The notes beneath the pieces are model-generated. The model worked only from the letters and a program-made list of their open reading frames with translations. It was not told the origin of the DNA and ran no database searches. Source: Toxonevra muliebris (Eukaryota; Arthropoda; Insecta; Diptera; Pallopteridae). Taken from it: DNA of 64,000 nt. How positions within the stretch are numbered: position 1 is the first letter of the stretch; the number at the start of each line of letters is the position of its first letter. Positions 11,433 to 23,945 of this stretch are shown piece after piece. Both the position numbers and the translations under genes were made by a program. The stretch lies in NCBI GenBank assembly GCA_963691655.1, contig OY829328.1:3748204-3812203 (forward strand), in the 5' to 3' direction.

Positions 11433-12269
11433 CTAACCGAATAATCCCAGCAGGCCACCAAGCCCACCAAGACCACCACCTGCTCCGCCAAGACCTGCTC
11501 CACCGAGTCCACCAAGACCGCCACCTCCTTGAGCCGCTAGCAAAGGTCTCAGACTGCTGCCTAATGCTTGTCCTATTGCACCAGCTACTTGGGCGGCTTG
11601 CGCATTATCAACAGCACCGCCGCCATTTGTTCCGCCAGCAGTAGCAGCTGTCGCTGCAATTCCATTCCCAGACGACGCGTAATTGTTCAAACCAGCATAG
11701 GCACCGTTTATTGGCTGTTGATAACCGCCGCCATAACCACCACCAAGACCACTGCCATAACCACCGCCAAAGCCGCCGTAACCTTGTGGACGATATCCTC
11801 CTCCGTTCCCTCCAAATAAACCTCCAAATAAGCTGAACGGATTAAAACCACCGAAATTTTGAGCGCCACCGCCATAGCCTCCACCGTAACCGCCGCCGTA
11901 GCCGCCACCACCACCATAGCCTGCGTTACCGCCATAAATAGGATCAGATTGGACACCACCGCCGCCAGCACCAACACGCACCGGCACATCCGACAAACCG
12001 AGTCCTCCAAGTGGTCGCCCGCCGCCACGTAAACCTCCTAAGCCTAAGCGTAGAATTGGCGCTATTAAACCTAAAGTGCGTCCTTGTCCATCTGTAACGT
12101 AGCGTGTGCGTGAAGAGGAGGGAGCTCTTCTAGCTGCTGATGTTAACGAAGTTACACCATAACGATTTCGTGCAGTGTTTGCAGTTCGCTGCACACTTTG
12201 GCGTGTGCTTTGGCATGTGATCATTGTCAACAATATGCTCATTAGCAATACTTTTAATATGAACTTCAT
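11433..12269 (-). CDS. Large secreted Gly-rich protein (278 aa)
   Basis: Single exon, ATG at 12269, TAG at 11433. The signal peptide covers residues 1-19 (MKFILKVLLMSILLTMITC). The next 60 residues are Arg/Ser/Thr-rich with several basic pairs (RR at 47-48, RTR at 54-56) but, unlike its neighbours, no single clear furin site. The body alternates GG-x blocks: GLGGLRGGGRPLGG, then GYGGGYGGGYGGGA, Phe-rich FNPFSLFGGLFGG, a Ala/Gln stretch (DNAQAAQVAGAIGQALGSS), and a C-terminal GLGG repeat ending LLGLFG. It is the longest member of the cluster and is probably a secreted matrix or cuticle protein. Polyadenylation signal candidates on the complement are near 11297-11302. The opposite-strand frames at 11414-11819 are repeat shadows. 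Confidence 0.87.
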   Translation of the reverse strand: MKFILKVLLMSILLTMITCQSTRQSVQRTANTARNRYGVTSLTSAARRAPSSSRTRYVTDGQGRTLGLIAPILRLGLGGLRGGGRPLGGLGLSDVPVRVGAGGGGVQSDPIYGGNAGYGGGGGYGGGYGGGYGGGAQNFGGFNPFSLFGGLFGGNGGGYRPQGYGGFGGGYGSGLGGGYGGGYQQPINGAYAGLNNYASSGNGIAATAATAGGTNGGGAVDNAQAAQVAGAIGQALGSSLRPLLAAQGGGGLGGLGGAGLGGAGGGLGGLGGLLGLFG

Positions 12270-12373
12270 GATTCGAACTTTTCCAAATACTATTTCTTAG
12301 TTTCAGTATTAATTTTAACTTTTATATTAAATCTAAACTGATTTTATTCACTACTTGAGCGATGTTAACGCAC

Positions 12374-12411
12374 TACTGAACTAAATGCAGCTACATACCA
12401 TTATTTTTATA
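12374..12411 (-). promoter_or_regulatory. TATA/initiator promoter of the 11433-12269 gene
   Basis: TATAAAAA on the minus strand (12404-12411) and TCAGTA (12374-12379) are spaced 34 nt from the first T to the initiator A, the same as at 2991 and 22847. Confidence 0.6.
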
Positions 12412-13128
12412 AACTTCTAGCTAAAGTTATTGGCTGAAGCTTCTGTCTACTGTCAGCACACATTTTCGCAAATACGTATAAAAAACCTTAAAAATTTCCA
12501 TAACTGAAGCTTGAAGACCTTCAGACATTCAGAGATTTTGGCCAAATTTTCAAACGGTATCCAAAATTCATAGAATCTTACTTGAGTTCGTTGTTCGTCA
12601 TGAACTTGTTTCAATTTTACGCGCACCTACTAAATAATCTATGTGAAAATTTAAACGATATAAATCGAAAATGTTTTCGCGGTTTTTGGCTCCTCAGTGT
12701 CTTGTCACTGACATTGACTTTAACATTTATTTGGTTAAAATGACCAAATTTGAGTTTTCATTTTTGTGTGCATTATTTTTGTTTGTTTAGTTTTCTGTTA
12801 GTTTTTTCACTTCCGCAGACACCAAAAACAAAATATAAACTACATATGAGCTACGTTACTAGTCGGCGTTTGGGCGTTAACTTAAATTTGGTTACAAACA
12901 AAAAAGGTTATAAACAACTGCCATTAGCGATTTTCACATAATAACAAAAACTAATAATTTGCATCTTGATCTTGAAGAGGCAAAGGTAATTGACCTACAC
13001 CGACGACACAACATTGTTTATTATTATTTCTACACTTGGCTAATTTCATGAAATTGTTCTCTTATTTACAAAATTTTAAGCAATTTACGTAGTAGCGAAA
13101 ATTTGATTACTCTAATATAATAAATATA

Positions 13129-13886
13129 GGGGAGAGGGCCCCAAGATGGTCAGGGCCCCAAGATGGACATCGGGTATCAAATTTTTACATAAGGTGACAG
13201 CACCGCCTGCTTTATGTCATTTTTGTCGATTGTATAGACGCAGTTTTTTTATGAATATCGGACATTTATTTATTGTATATGTAATAATATTCTCAAGTGA
13301 TGTGATCGATATTGTGTTTGTGTAAAAACTTTTATTGACGCTCAAAAAATTACGCCTTGTTCCCAAAGATGGAAATTTTGATAGCCCTAAAATGGAGATG
13401 TATATTTTTTCATTGGTATTGAAAATTATAATTAAATATAGCAAGGAGGCATGCGTCGAAACGTTTTTTATCTACGAGTGCATTTAAAGTGCGCCAAAAT
13501 CAGCGGTCCCTGGTGCACATGCCCGAACTGTAGCTCAAATGATTCTGCGTAAAATTTGTTTGCTATTTCTTTGAATAAATATAATAAAAGTATTTAAAGT
13601 TGGCTTCAAAATCATTACATGGTATTTATTTTTTATTTTTCACATTTTTTAGTAAATTTTAAAGTGATGTCCATCTTGGGGTCCCTTTTTTTGAAAATTT
13701 AAATGTTTAACAATTTTAAAATATATTGGAAAAATGCTTGTATGCAAAATAAAAATTTATCTCTGTGGCCAAACAATACCCAACCTGTTGTACTTTCATA
13801 TGGTGCATAGCATTTTATGATATGTTATTCAGTTTAGGTTCTAGAGCATTTTCTCTATACCATGTCTATTTTGGGGCCCTCTCCCC
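13129..13886. mobile_element. TA-flanked MITE, 758 bp
   Basis: Perfect 16-bp terminal inverted repeats GGGGAGAGGGCCCCAA (13129-13144; reversed 13871-13886) are flanked by TA on both sides (13127-13128, 13887-13888), as for Tc1/mariner-type insertion. A second inner inverted pair, CCAAGATGGACATC, lies about 35 bp in from the left end and near 13666-13679 on the right. Short open frames inside are not protein-like. Confidence 0.7.
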
Positions 13887-14641
13887 TACCTATCTTCTGA
13901 GTACAAGCAGTTTGATAAACTCTAAAAGTGCTCTATTGAGAACCTTCGAAGAATCAACACAGAATAAAGAAAGTAATTAAATTTATTATGATAACCCAGT
14001 AGAAGAAGTTTCGAGAAACATACATACGCTACCTCTATTCTTCAACCAACTTCGAATCGAATTTTGAAGAGAATTTTGTGTGCGACACAAATCAGAATTT
14101 AATATTTTTCAACCACTTTATATTGAAGTTACACTGAAAAACAATCAAGAGAAAAATGATTGCATTCTTTCTCTCTCCCCCACCCTATATCTCCCTTCTT
14201 CTGTTTCTTTCTCCATATTTATACTCCTCCTTTCTTACTTTTTTTCTCTCCATTTTTTTTTTCTCGCTCTGGAGCTGAGTAGACCAAAGACTTGCACGCA
14301 GGCAAATGAGCTTAAGAAATTTTACACGTACAGAGCTCATTTCCATAAAAAGAGTGCTCAATCGATCATTGTGTATGTATAGGTGGCCACCGCTGCTCTG
14401 GTACTGATTTTTCATTTCAAAATAAAGTGGTTTAGTGTGATATTGTGGAATTGTTCGATTGAAATTTCGGCAGTTGTAGCAGCCAGAACACCCCAATTTA
14501 TAAGTTTTCTTGAAATCTTTTGCGGTTTTGAACCCTCATTTTCGATCTCTTAATTTGGAAACTGTCATAGATTTATTCTTTGGTTTAAATCCTAGAATTT
14601 TGGAAATCAGTGCAAAAATTTAATATCATCTTCCTCTATCC

Positions 14642-15702
14642 CAGTAGTTCTCAAGTGGTTGGGTGCGGCTCCCTGGGGGGCGTAGACAGATTTGAAGGGG
14701 GAGGCGCGGAGATATTTCAGTAAACAAATATTTGAATACTCTGTAATGCACCGTAATCATAATATTTTGTATTTAACAAAATAATTTCTTTTTTCTTTCA
14801 TATTATATGTTAAAACCTACAATATGCACCTTTTAGTTTCATATTTTCCATTTCTGACTTAAGGTACGCACAGACAGCTGCGATTTTATCGGTGCGAATT
14901 CGCAACGTAAGAAATTACAACAATGCAACCGAAAACAAAAACTGCTGCGTTTTCATACCGACAACTAACAAAATAAAGAAGCAAATTAAGAAATGTTTGA
15001 TATTATTTTGTATATTAATACTTTTATTCTAATGATTTAACTTAATAGTTATTTGAACTGGTAGAATTCTCAACTAAAAATCTCTTGTATGTGGCAGAAA
15101 CACAACAGTTTGTGCCCCTTTGTGTTTTCGAAATTCGCAGCAGAGACGCATCGAAAATGGTCTGAATTCGCTTCGATAATAGCTTTAAACCGCAAAAATA
15201 CGACAAATTATTAAAAACTATTATTAAAAAAAAAATCGAATGTAGAATAGCATTTTCAAAGAACTTGCGTTCAAATAAATTTTAACAGTGTTTTTGTCTT
15301 TGGTTATTTTCTTTTATTTCTATCCTTTTCAATCAAAAACTTTACCATTAGGCATCACTTAAGATAATGCTTGATTGACACTATTTATTAATTATTTGGT
15401 TAGTTTATGCTAGCGAATTTCCAACTAAAACGTTACTTAAACCTCACCATTCTAGTTTTCCTCACGAGGAACAATTCAACTTCTAATTAAATTTACTGGC
15501 CTAGTTTATCTTTGACGCAAACTAACCAGAGCTTCATCTAAACTACGGAAAAAATAGAATTTTATCAAGGCGGTTATGATTTGATTTAAAAAATAGTAAA
15601 CCAGCATAAAAAACAGTTGTGTGAAAATCAAAGTATGGGAGACTCGGGTTTGCGACAAATTCGAAAGGGGGGGCCTAGGATGAGCACAGTTGAGAACCTC
15701 TG
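14642..15702. mobile_element. Non-autonomous hAT element, 1061 bp, intact 8-bp target duplication
   Basis: The left end reads CAGTAGTTCTCAA and the right end, reversed, CAGAGGTTCTCAA, the pattern of Charlie/Buster-type hAT elements. The octamer CTCTATCC stands exactly at 14634-14641 and again at 15703-15710. G-rich sub-terminal runs occur at both ends (CCCTGGGGGG left, GGGGGGGCC right). No transposase frame was found, so it would depend on a helper. Confidence 0.8.
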
Positions 15703-15710
15703 CTCTATCC

Positions 15711-18013
15711 ATTTGCATTCTTCTTCGTCACTATCACATCAATTTACAACATTTTTCAAATTTGAGTCTTTAGAAATAAAGCAAAGCCCTAAAAACTACT
15801 GTTTAAGTTAAGCTGCGACATGAGAGTAACTGTATTTATGAATAAATTCAGCGGAGTGTGTTGTATTTTATACGAAACTTTACACACTAAATTAGCATAC
15901 TCGAATATACCTAAATTTATACACATGTATGTATAAGCTGATCAACTGTAACGAAATTTTCATGATAAAAACTTGCAAAACATAAAAATATAAAGTAATT
16001 TGAGTGAACAAAATTTGTGTATCAAGAAAAGAGAAAAGGTCTATCTTTTTCTGTTACAAAATTGCGTAGTTTTGATGTGTGTTTTATGGAAGTACTTTTC
16101 GGGTCACAATTTCTATTGACTTCACTTAAAACTATCTGTCATTATTGAGCATTAAAATAGCTTTTTGACCCTGAAATAATTGAGTATTCTTAATGTAATT
16201 TTTGTATGTGTATATACATATGTAGTAGTATATACTTACACTTTCATACACATTTTTACAAAAATAAATATATAAAATATTTTCCCTATAATACCTATTT
16301 TTTACAATTGCAGTATTACTGGCGGTACGGTATTAATATGTTGATTTGAAAAATTTAAATTTCTTCTTTGATGTTCAATGTTAGGGTGTAGTGCCAGTTG
16401 GGGTTGTATTTTTTCAGCTCTTAAGTATAGGATCTCAAAATATGTACCGAGTTTTTCTAAACAAAAAAATTACTACGCATCACAACAAACAAATAAAAAA
16501 ACAGAAACAAATTAATGATGTTCTCAGCGTTAAATTAATATATGCACGAGTATTTTTGAAGAGCGTTTAATGATTTTGACACGTATACATATTTACCAGT
16601 ATATGTTATTGGGGTTTTTTCTGTGGTCTTAATCATAGACACACATTTATTATTATTACTAAATATTCATACAATCAATGGAACGCAATAATGATACAAG
16701 AATTAAAAACTCAAACTAAAATACAAAAATTATTTGCACACGAGTTTTTTTCCCCCCCAAAGCAATACGTACCTACTAAAGCGTTTTGCATTTATTTTAT
16801 TTTTGTTTATATATATTATGCAAATCCAATAAACAAATATTACAATCTAACAATTTAAAGATAAAAACTTTGTTTGTTTGTTTGTTTGTTAACGCGTTTA
16901 ATCGCTAAACTAATCTCTCGAATTCACTGTTTGTATCTGACTGCTGTGTAAAGAAATGCCGCAAGAGGTCTTCTTTCTAATAGCTAATTACACTGTCCGA
17001 CAAAAATCAATTTTTCCAAAAAAAAAAGGTTCTGAAAGTGGATTCTGATAGAACTCAGGAAAAAAATTATATGTGACTCGGCGTTTTAAAGGTTTACGTG
17101 TAATTTTTTTTTTACTAGGGACCAATATTTGACCATTTCGAACAGACTAAGTATAATAAACCATAGTTTTGCATCTGAGATTGTTTGTGTGTTCAGCAAT
17201 TTATAGTATAATTTTCCGTACAATATTTCCCTCCGATGTATTAACCGTTTGGCACCCACCAGTATGATGTTTTTGTCCTTTTCGGTAGCAGTCACTTTTT
17301 TGATCCATTACGAGGGTTAAGAAATTTGTGGCCCATCAAATTTTACTATAAGTCACTGAACAATAAAATTCTGCAAATTCGATTTTAGTAAAAACAAACC
17401 CAAATTTCGAAAAATGTTCAATGTTTGATTTCCAAGAAACCGTCCAGTGTTAATATTGGAATAACTTCAAATTTTATTTTTATTTTACTAATTTTTTAAT
17501 ATTTTCACCCACCGTAGGACTATATGAACTATATATATGAATATAGGAGCAGATACTTGGTAACTCTACTCAAACCCCGATGCTAATAGTCCTGATTCCT
17601 AATACCAGTCAGTCGTAAAACGTGGAACTAAGCTGATCCGTCGAATCGTGCAGTTGTCTTTTTTGTAATAAACATTTTTTATAATCAGTGAATTAAATAT
17701 TTTATACAATCTTTCTATTTCTTAAACATTTACTATTTAATTAAACTGAATAATTGAATTGAACTAAAACGAATTTGACTTATCATTTAATATACCTACA
17801 TAAATGCCCATTTAAAAATCATCATCATTTCACTAGAGGCCTCTTCCCATATGAATAAATTATTAAAAACAATACTCCTTCGGTTTAAATTCATATAATA
17901 ACATTTTGAAATCAGACCTGTCATTTCAAAATCATTATCAGTTTTAATTTAAAATAAACTGCTTTAAAAAAAAAACTTCAGCAGCTATTTTTCTACCGTT
18001 GTTTAAGATTTAT
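15711..18013. other. Intergenic AT-rich DNA
   Basis: No gene was seen. A (TTTG)5 microsatellite lies at about 16869-16889. Confidence 0.5.
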
Positions 18014-18175
18014 TGAGCCTCCACACGCTAGACTGATCGATCTCATTTTTGTATAGATGAGCGGCATTTAATTGTGTTATTGCATTTTGCTATGCGATTT
18101 TTTCTATGTGTACATGTCAGTCATTTGTCGGACCGCGTTTCAGTTTGACCCAGAGGTCCAGTATGTGGAGGCTCA
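18014..18175. mobile_element. Small MITE, 162 bp
   Basis: Perfect 12-bp inverted ends TGAGCCTCCACA (18014-18025; reversed 18164-18175) continue imperfectly as -CGCTAGAC / -TACTGGAC. The target duplication is not clear, so the superfamily is unassigned. Confidence 0.55.
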
Positions 18176-19649
18176 TTTGAATTATAGAAACAAATGCAAT
18201 TAAGCATTGAAAATCAAAATATACGCGGGCAAAGCCAAGTGCAAACGCTAGTATCACCTACTAAATAAAGAAGTATAATATAAAACTTAACTAAATGAAA
18301 AGTATTATGAATATTTTAATATGCAATTAATTTGACGCCAACACTCAAAAATATAAAATAAACAAATATATCAATCTTGTGTTTAATATAATAAGTATAT
18401 ATTTTGAAAACATATTTAAGCTTTTATCAATGATTATTTAATGTTTTTTGTATTTATATTTAGCCAGTATCAAACGAGAACGCGTTTCTATATTTCATTT
18501 AGGCATCTTGCATGATTAAGTTTTTATTAAAATAGTAAATATAATTAAATTAAAAACTAATAACAACATTTACAATATTAATACTTAATACATAACATGT
18601 CACTGAATCTGCTTGCTAATGTATGCAAACATTGGAAAATTTAGCTTGTGTGTCATTTTATCAGAAGAAGATGATTTAATTTACGAGAATCATGTGATAC
18701 AAATGACTAACATAAAACTTCAGATTGAATTAATTTTTATGAAAGTTCGAATCGATGATTTTTGTTTTTTTTTTTTTTGTTAGACTAAGCAAAAATTATT
18801 TATTAATTAAAATTTGAAGTATAATTTCTTAGAATTCATTGAGAATGAAAATGAAATAAGTCTTCTTCTTGTACTTTATTACTATGTACTAGAATTACAC
18901 CACCTTATACGATACCCTGCTAAGTAACTAAATTTAAGTGAAACAAGCAAGATTGGTGAATACAATGACAACTGGCTAGACGGACTATTTGCCTCTGTGG
19001 TCAAATTTATTACTCTGCTGAAATTTGATATCTGTCTTGAGGCCTAATACACTGGAATAATAAAATCTTTCTTTTAACTTCACAGACAAGACAGTAGTAT
19101 CTGAAAGGTTTTATCAACAAATTAAATCCAAACAGCCCACAGCACGATTCCTATCAGGAATTTAGATTTCCGAAACCGTGCCTACCAGTTTTTCAACCAC
19201 TCTTTTTTTAGTTCAGAGACAGATGTAAATCAGAGGGAACCAGTTCTGATGGAAGCTCCAACAATTTATATTTCAAATCTATTATGCTTTTGAGGGACCC
19301 ATCTTGTTCTATACGTTTCCATACTGAATTTCAGTCAATCTATTTTTTTTGATTAACAATCAACACTTAGAGGAGATTCCCCTAACGATGAAAAGTGTTG
19401 TGTTGATTTCTGAAATGAAGAGATGGTAGGATAGTGGGAAGAAGAAAGAAGAAGAAATAGTTTGAAGTTTACTTTGAATTGCATAAAGTCATAACTGTCA
19501 GGAAAACTAACTAACTAAACTATCGCTGTAATGCAGTGGCGTAGCCTAGTGCTGTAATTTATTTATTTTTTTCATATCACTACTCCATAAATCGTAATTT
19601 TTGGCGTCATGGACCCTATAAATTATCATGTATCGAAAAAACTTTTCGT

Positions 19650-19805
19650 CATTTCTGACTCCAAGGGTCGAATCGTTTAATCCGTGAACTTACTACTCCT
19701 GACGTAATTCATACAAAAGTGCTCACCAAATACTCTCTTTCACTATCTGTGACGAGTTGTGCATTCACGAATCAGACGATTCGACCCCAAGTTTGAAGCA
19801 GAAGA
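19650..19805. repeat. Imperfect inverted repeat around GGGTCGAATCGT
   Basis: GGGTCGAATCGTTTAATCC (from 19665) is repeated in inverted form at 19763-19787, with similarity extending outward through TTTCTG and CTCCAAG-like blocks. The spacer is about 75 bp. It is probably a small foldback or MITE remnant. Confidence 0.5.
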
Positions 19806-21717
19806 TATTGTTCTAGCAAGTTGAAATTTTGGCCGTTTCAAAAATTTGTGAAAAACAGGAAAATTATTTTTTTGTGCAAAAGCTTCGCTCTTCGTAGACT
19901 ATTTGGTTATTTTGATTGCAAATTCAAATTCAGAACCCCTGGCCTACGTACGCACATATATTTTATATAAACCTCTTTGGAAGACTTTTAATAATTAAAT
20001 TTTTGTGATCGCTACGGTGCAGCGAACAGCCTTATAAGATAGATGCTTAAGATTTTTTCTATTTGACAATCAAATCTAAACTCTGTGCTGTGTGCATGCA
20101 AACACATTTAAGAACCACTGACCGCTAACTTTGTTTTGTTTAATATTTGTTTCTTATTTTTTTTTTTTTTGCTATAATATTTAAATCATCTAATACAATT
20201 TGTGATACAAAAATATACAAATCTTAAATCAAATACAAAAAACTTCAAAAAAATAAAAAATAATACCAAAACTAAGTCTCACAATAACAAATGGTTAGGT
20301 GAAGTGGTGATTCCCCAGAAAAAACACACACACACACTAAAAAAAATTAAAAAACGAATGTGCTTCAGAGAGCGAGAACAAATTAAACACGTCGTCCAAT
20401 CGAATCCAGCAGCTTCTTTTTGGAAGACGTAATTTTGAGTATTCGCATAAAACCTGATTTCAAAGCAACATAGACAAATATACCGGCAGGGAGGAAAGAG
20501 AGGGAAGTACGGTGTGCAAAAAAGTTTTTTATTTTGACGCATTTAGAAAATTGGGGAATTTTCAAAAATTAGATAATTAATTTAACTTTAATTGTGGATG
20601 CTGTGCTGATACAGCAACTATACAAAATAAATCAAACTGCTGAGTCTCATGCAAAAACGATCTCTATTGGGTGAATGTACTTTGTTGCCAATATTTGGCA
20701 GAAATGTAAAGTGTGACGTTGATATTTAAAAGTAGGGTAGATATTTTGAGAGTCGAACTTTCTGGTAGTGGTGTAGTCAGAAAAATCTTAGTAATGGTAT
20801 CCTAAGGCTTGAAGAATCTTTCCAGTGGAACGAAATTATAGAAAGTAACTTTTAACAACACATAATACATGTCGTAGGTTTAGTTAAATAATAAAAAATT
20901 ATATACCAAGAACTTCCAATACATCTTGAGGGTGTAAGAACTTAAGACCAAATTATCCATCATTTTTTAATCGGTTTCAAATATTTATATTTTGTTTCAA
21001 TGAGAAGAACAAGGCGGTTTTAACGGTATTAACATATTACATTAGTGTGGAAAATACTGTGTCCAAAATATCACGAGGGTATCATTTGAAGTTCGGTAAT
21101 AACCTGTTTTTAGTTGCATTTCCAAATCTGGGCTTTAAATGATCTAGAACTGACCAGAACTGAATTATTTTTCAATAAAGTTATTGAGATTTTAAATTGG
21201 ATTGCTTATAATGACAAGTTAATTTTTTTCTATCGGAATGGAATGGAAGCTGAAATCTATAAAAATTACTGAAACTTGATCCGATTATGGTTAGTTTTAG
21301 ATCATTTCCACATATTCCATGCATTTTCGAGTAATTAAAAATGCAACATCTTCTAACCTGGGAAATTAAATTCGAAGACTTAAAAGATGCGCCGACTTGT
21401 GACAGATTCATAATACATTAATAATATTTATATTACTCGCAGCAAACAGCAACTACGAGATCGTGAGAGTGGATCTTTATGTTGAAACTTTCTACTCTAT
21501 TTCTCTATCAAAACCGTTCTCTCCTACACAATCTACTCATATCCTAATGACTGAACGTGACTGTAGGGTATTTCAGTTCGATTCTTGCCATTTATTTCAC
21601 TACAGTAAACTTCTGTTAAGTACCTCAACTAATGATAGTAGATATTGTAGTAACTTAAAAAGAGAAGGTACTTAAAATAATTCTGCTTAAGATATTTCAA
21701 AAATATCGCTTAAGTGC

Positions 21718-21834
21718 CTAGACGTACTTACGAACAAATTTCTTCTTTTTTTTAATCAACAAATCAAAAAGTCCACTAGACGTACTTACGAACAAATTTC
21801 TTCTTTTTTTTTAATCAACAAATCAAAAAGTCCA
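21718..21834. repeat. 58/59-bp tandem duplication
   Basis: Two head-to-tail copies begin CTAGACGTACTTACG (21718 and 21776) and differ only by one T in the poly-T run. This near identity indicates a recent duplication. Confidence 0.85.
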
Positions 21835-21835
21835 C

Positions 21836-21875
21836 TAGTATTGTATAATATGTATTATTATATTATACAATACTA
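21836..21875. repeat. AT-rich palindrome, 16-bp arms
   Basis: TAGTATTGTATAATAT at 21836-21851 pairs perfectly with 21860-21875 across an 8-nt loop. It directly abuts the tandem duplication at 21718-21834. Confidence 0.75.
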
Positions 21876-22846
21876 TATCGCATGCGGTTTCCTCCACTTT
21901 TTGGGATGAATGGTTGAAACATCGCATTTGCATTTTTTAGCAATTTCTGTTTTAAATATAAATTCAGCATAAATATTATTATAATGAAATTTGAAAATGA
22001 AAAATTGATAGAAATACGCAAACACAAATGTTTGTATAATTTTCAAGATATGGCAATATTTAAAAGTAGCAGCTGATTGTGGTCTTTGCGTCGTGTGCCT
22101 TAATTCTATTTAATTAAACGAATTTGAAAGAGTTTCAATGGTGACAGCGATCGCCGATACGCCGCAATTCTGTTTAGAGCATTATCATCATGCAACTTAA
22201 TTTTTCTGTCTTTTCATTTTCGGCAGATTTTTTTTTTTTTTTTTTTTGTTGATTTGCAAAGACTAAAAATAAGGCCACATTTCAATTAACTATAGTAATT
22301 TTTAGAAGTAGTCCCCAAAAAGGGAAAATAAAAAGAAATTTTTTTTTGTTGTGGCACAAAATTCAGAGGCACTTTAGCGAGTGTAGTACCTAAGCGAGAG
22401 GCCCTTAAAATGGGAAATTTCTATGAGTAGGCACTTACAGGAGTAGCACTCAAAAGGTGAGGTATTTAGCCGGGGCGTACTGTATTTACAAAAATACATG
22501 TGTATCGATTGAATGTGTTCTCCTCATCCCTTGAATGTTCTTGTAGAAACACTCAACTATTCATATTTATACTATTCCCACCACTTGCTGCATCATTGAC
22601 CTCAACACATTGGCTTACTCATATTATAAAAGCTTAAAATTCCTGAATAATTCCAAATTGCTGTTTTTTTTGTTCCAAAATAATTACGCAAAAAAAGAAC
22701 CCCAGAATAGTTCTCTTTCTAAATTTTAATATTTTTTTTTCATTTTTTGTGCCAAAAGCAGTTTGGTATTTTTTTTGCGAGTAATTAATTTTAATTTTAT
22801 ACTTATTGAATAATATTTTGTCGAAATTCGAAATATTTTTGAAAGC

Positions 22847-22884
22847 TATATATTCGGCTAGTTGTAATAATGGTCATATCAGAG
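22847..22884 (+). promoter_or_regulatory. TATA/initiator promoter of the 22956 gene
   Basis: TATATATT starts at 22847 and TCAGAG is at 22879-22884, giving 34 nt between the first T and the initiator A. This predicts a leader of about 75 nt and places the start codon at 22956, not in the upstream TTG extension. Confidence 0.55.
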
Positions 22885-22955
22885 TTAATTCTATCTTGAT
22901 TCAATATACAACTAAAAGTTTGTTAAATTCACAAAAGGAAATTTGTACACGAAAA

Positions 22956-23357
22956 ATGAAATTGTTCATTTGTCTAATATTAGCCATTACCATGGCTGTG
23001 GTTCATTCTTATCCACAAGGTGAGGTTGGATCACCGCAACAGCAGCAACTTCAGCTTGAAGCCGAAACTTTGGATTCGGTAAATGCTGATAGTGCAGTCG
23101 CCGTTGATAGTGATGCAAATCATGCACGTGTAGCTCGTGGTTATGGCGGTGGTTGTTGTGGTGGCGGTGGACGTTTCGGCGGTGGCGGCTATCCACGTTT
23201 CGGTGGTGGAGGTTATGGTGGATATCCCGGTGGTGGTGGCGGCTATGGTGGATATCCCGGTGGTGGTGGTGGTTTTGGTGGTGGCTTCAGCGGTGCAAGA
23301 GCACAAGCGTCTGCAAGCAGTTTCGGTGGAGGGTTCGGCGGTGGATATGGAAAGTGA
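22956..23357 (+). CDS. Secreted furin-type GYGG preproprotein (133 aa)
   Basis: ATG at 22956; an open extension back to 22806 has no ATG and overlaps the TATA box, so it is rejected. The signal peptide is residues 1-18 (MKLFICLILAITMAVVHS). The pro-segment is Gln-rich (QQQQLQLEAE) and then acidic, ending DANHARVAR with the furin site RVAR at 58-61. The mature part (62-133) starts GYGGGCCGGGG; the adjacent Cys pair (67-68) is unique in the cluster and could form disulphides. Then come YPRFGGGGYGGYPGGGGGYGGYPGG-type repeats (described here only in part) and a C-terminus GARAQASASSFGGGFGGGYGK. The C-terminus and the RVARGYGG junction match the 28399 gene closely, so the two are paralogues. AATAAA at 23411-23416. 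Confidence 0.9.
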   Translation: MKLFICLILAITMAVVHSYPQGEVGSPQQQQLQLEAETLDSVNADSAVAVDSDANHARVARGYGGGCCGGGGRFGGGGYPRFGGGGYGGYPGGGGGYGGYPGGGGGFGGGFSGARAQASASSFGGGFGGGYGK

Positions 23358-23885
23358 TAAGTGACAAAAAACGAAAATTATGATTTTATATTGTTCTGTG
23401 ACTAAATATAAATAAATTTATTGTGAATTAAGCCGAAAATTTCCAATGTCTTTTGTTTTTTAATGATAGCGTATGGCAAATCCAAACAATTTGAATTCAA
23501 ATAAAAAGATATTGTTCATTCAAATGTAATCGTGCGAAAAAAATATAGTAAGTAGCTCCGTCCAATATTTTAAAGATTTCGAACCTGTTTTTCCTTTCTT
23601 CTTTTGGAAAAATCTAAAGCAAAAGCTAATTTTGCATTAATTTAGTCGAATATTTCTAATCTAACTGAATTTATCCAAATCTTTGCATGACACGAAGACA
23701 GTGAAAGTCGAATTTTGTTGTATTATGTTGAGACTGACAAATTAAAAAGTGGAGATTTTTAAAAAAAGAAGTTGTTGTTTCTGCAAGTATTGAGGAAATA
23801 AATCTCTGTCTTTTTATGGCCCAAGAGCCCAGACTGATTCATGTTGTGTGTGATATATGTATGTAAAAAATTATATACAAATGAA

Positions 23886-23945
23886 AGGGACCTACGGTTT
23901 TATAACGTATCCGAACGGCGAACTGACTACGCCACGGCAAAGAAA
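23886..23945. repeat. Short SINE-core fragment
   Basis: ACCTACGGTTTTATAACG followed by ATCCGAACGGCGAA resembles the central part of the SINEs at 8780 and 53336 (ACCTACAGTTTAACGCCGATTCCGAACGGCG, quoted in parts). It appears to be an isolated 60-bp remnant. Confidence 0.45.

Noticed and set aside
22806..22955. 50-codon N-terminal extension of the 22956 gene
   Set aside because: It starts at TTG, has no ATG, and overlaps the TATA/initiator; the ATG at 22956 directly begins a clean signal peptide.
23031..23306. Antisense and shifted open frames over Gly-rich genes (also at 5782-6053, 11568-12028, 28393-28792, 57522-57785, 62881-63318)
   Set aside because: GGN codons are stop-poor in all frames; these are shadows with Val/Met, Thr/Ile or His repeats and no signal peptides of their own.
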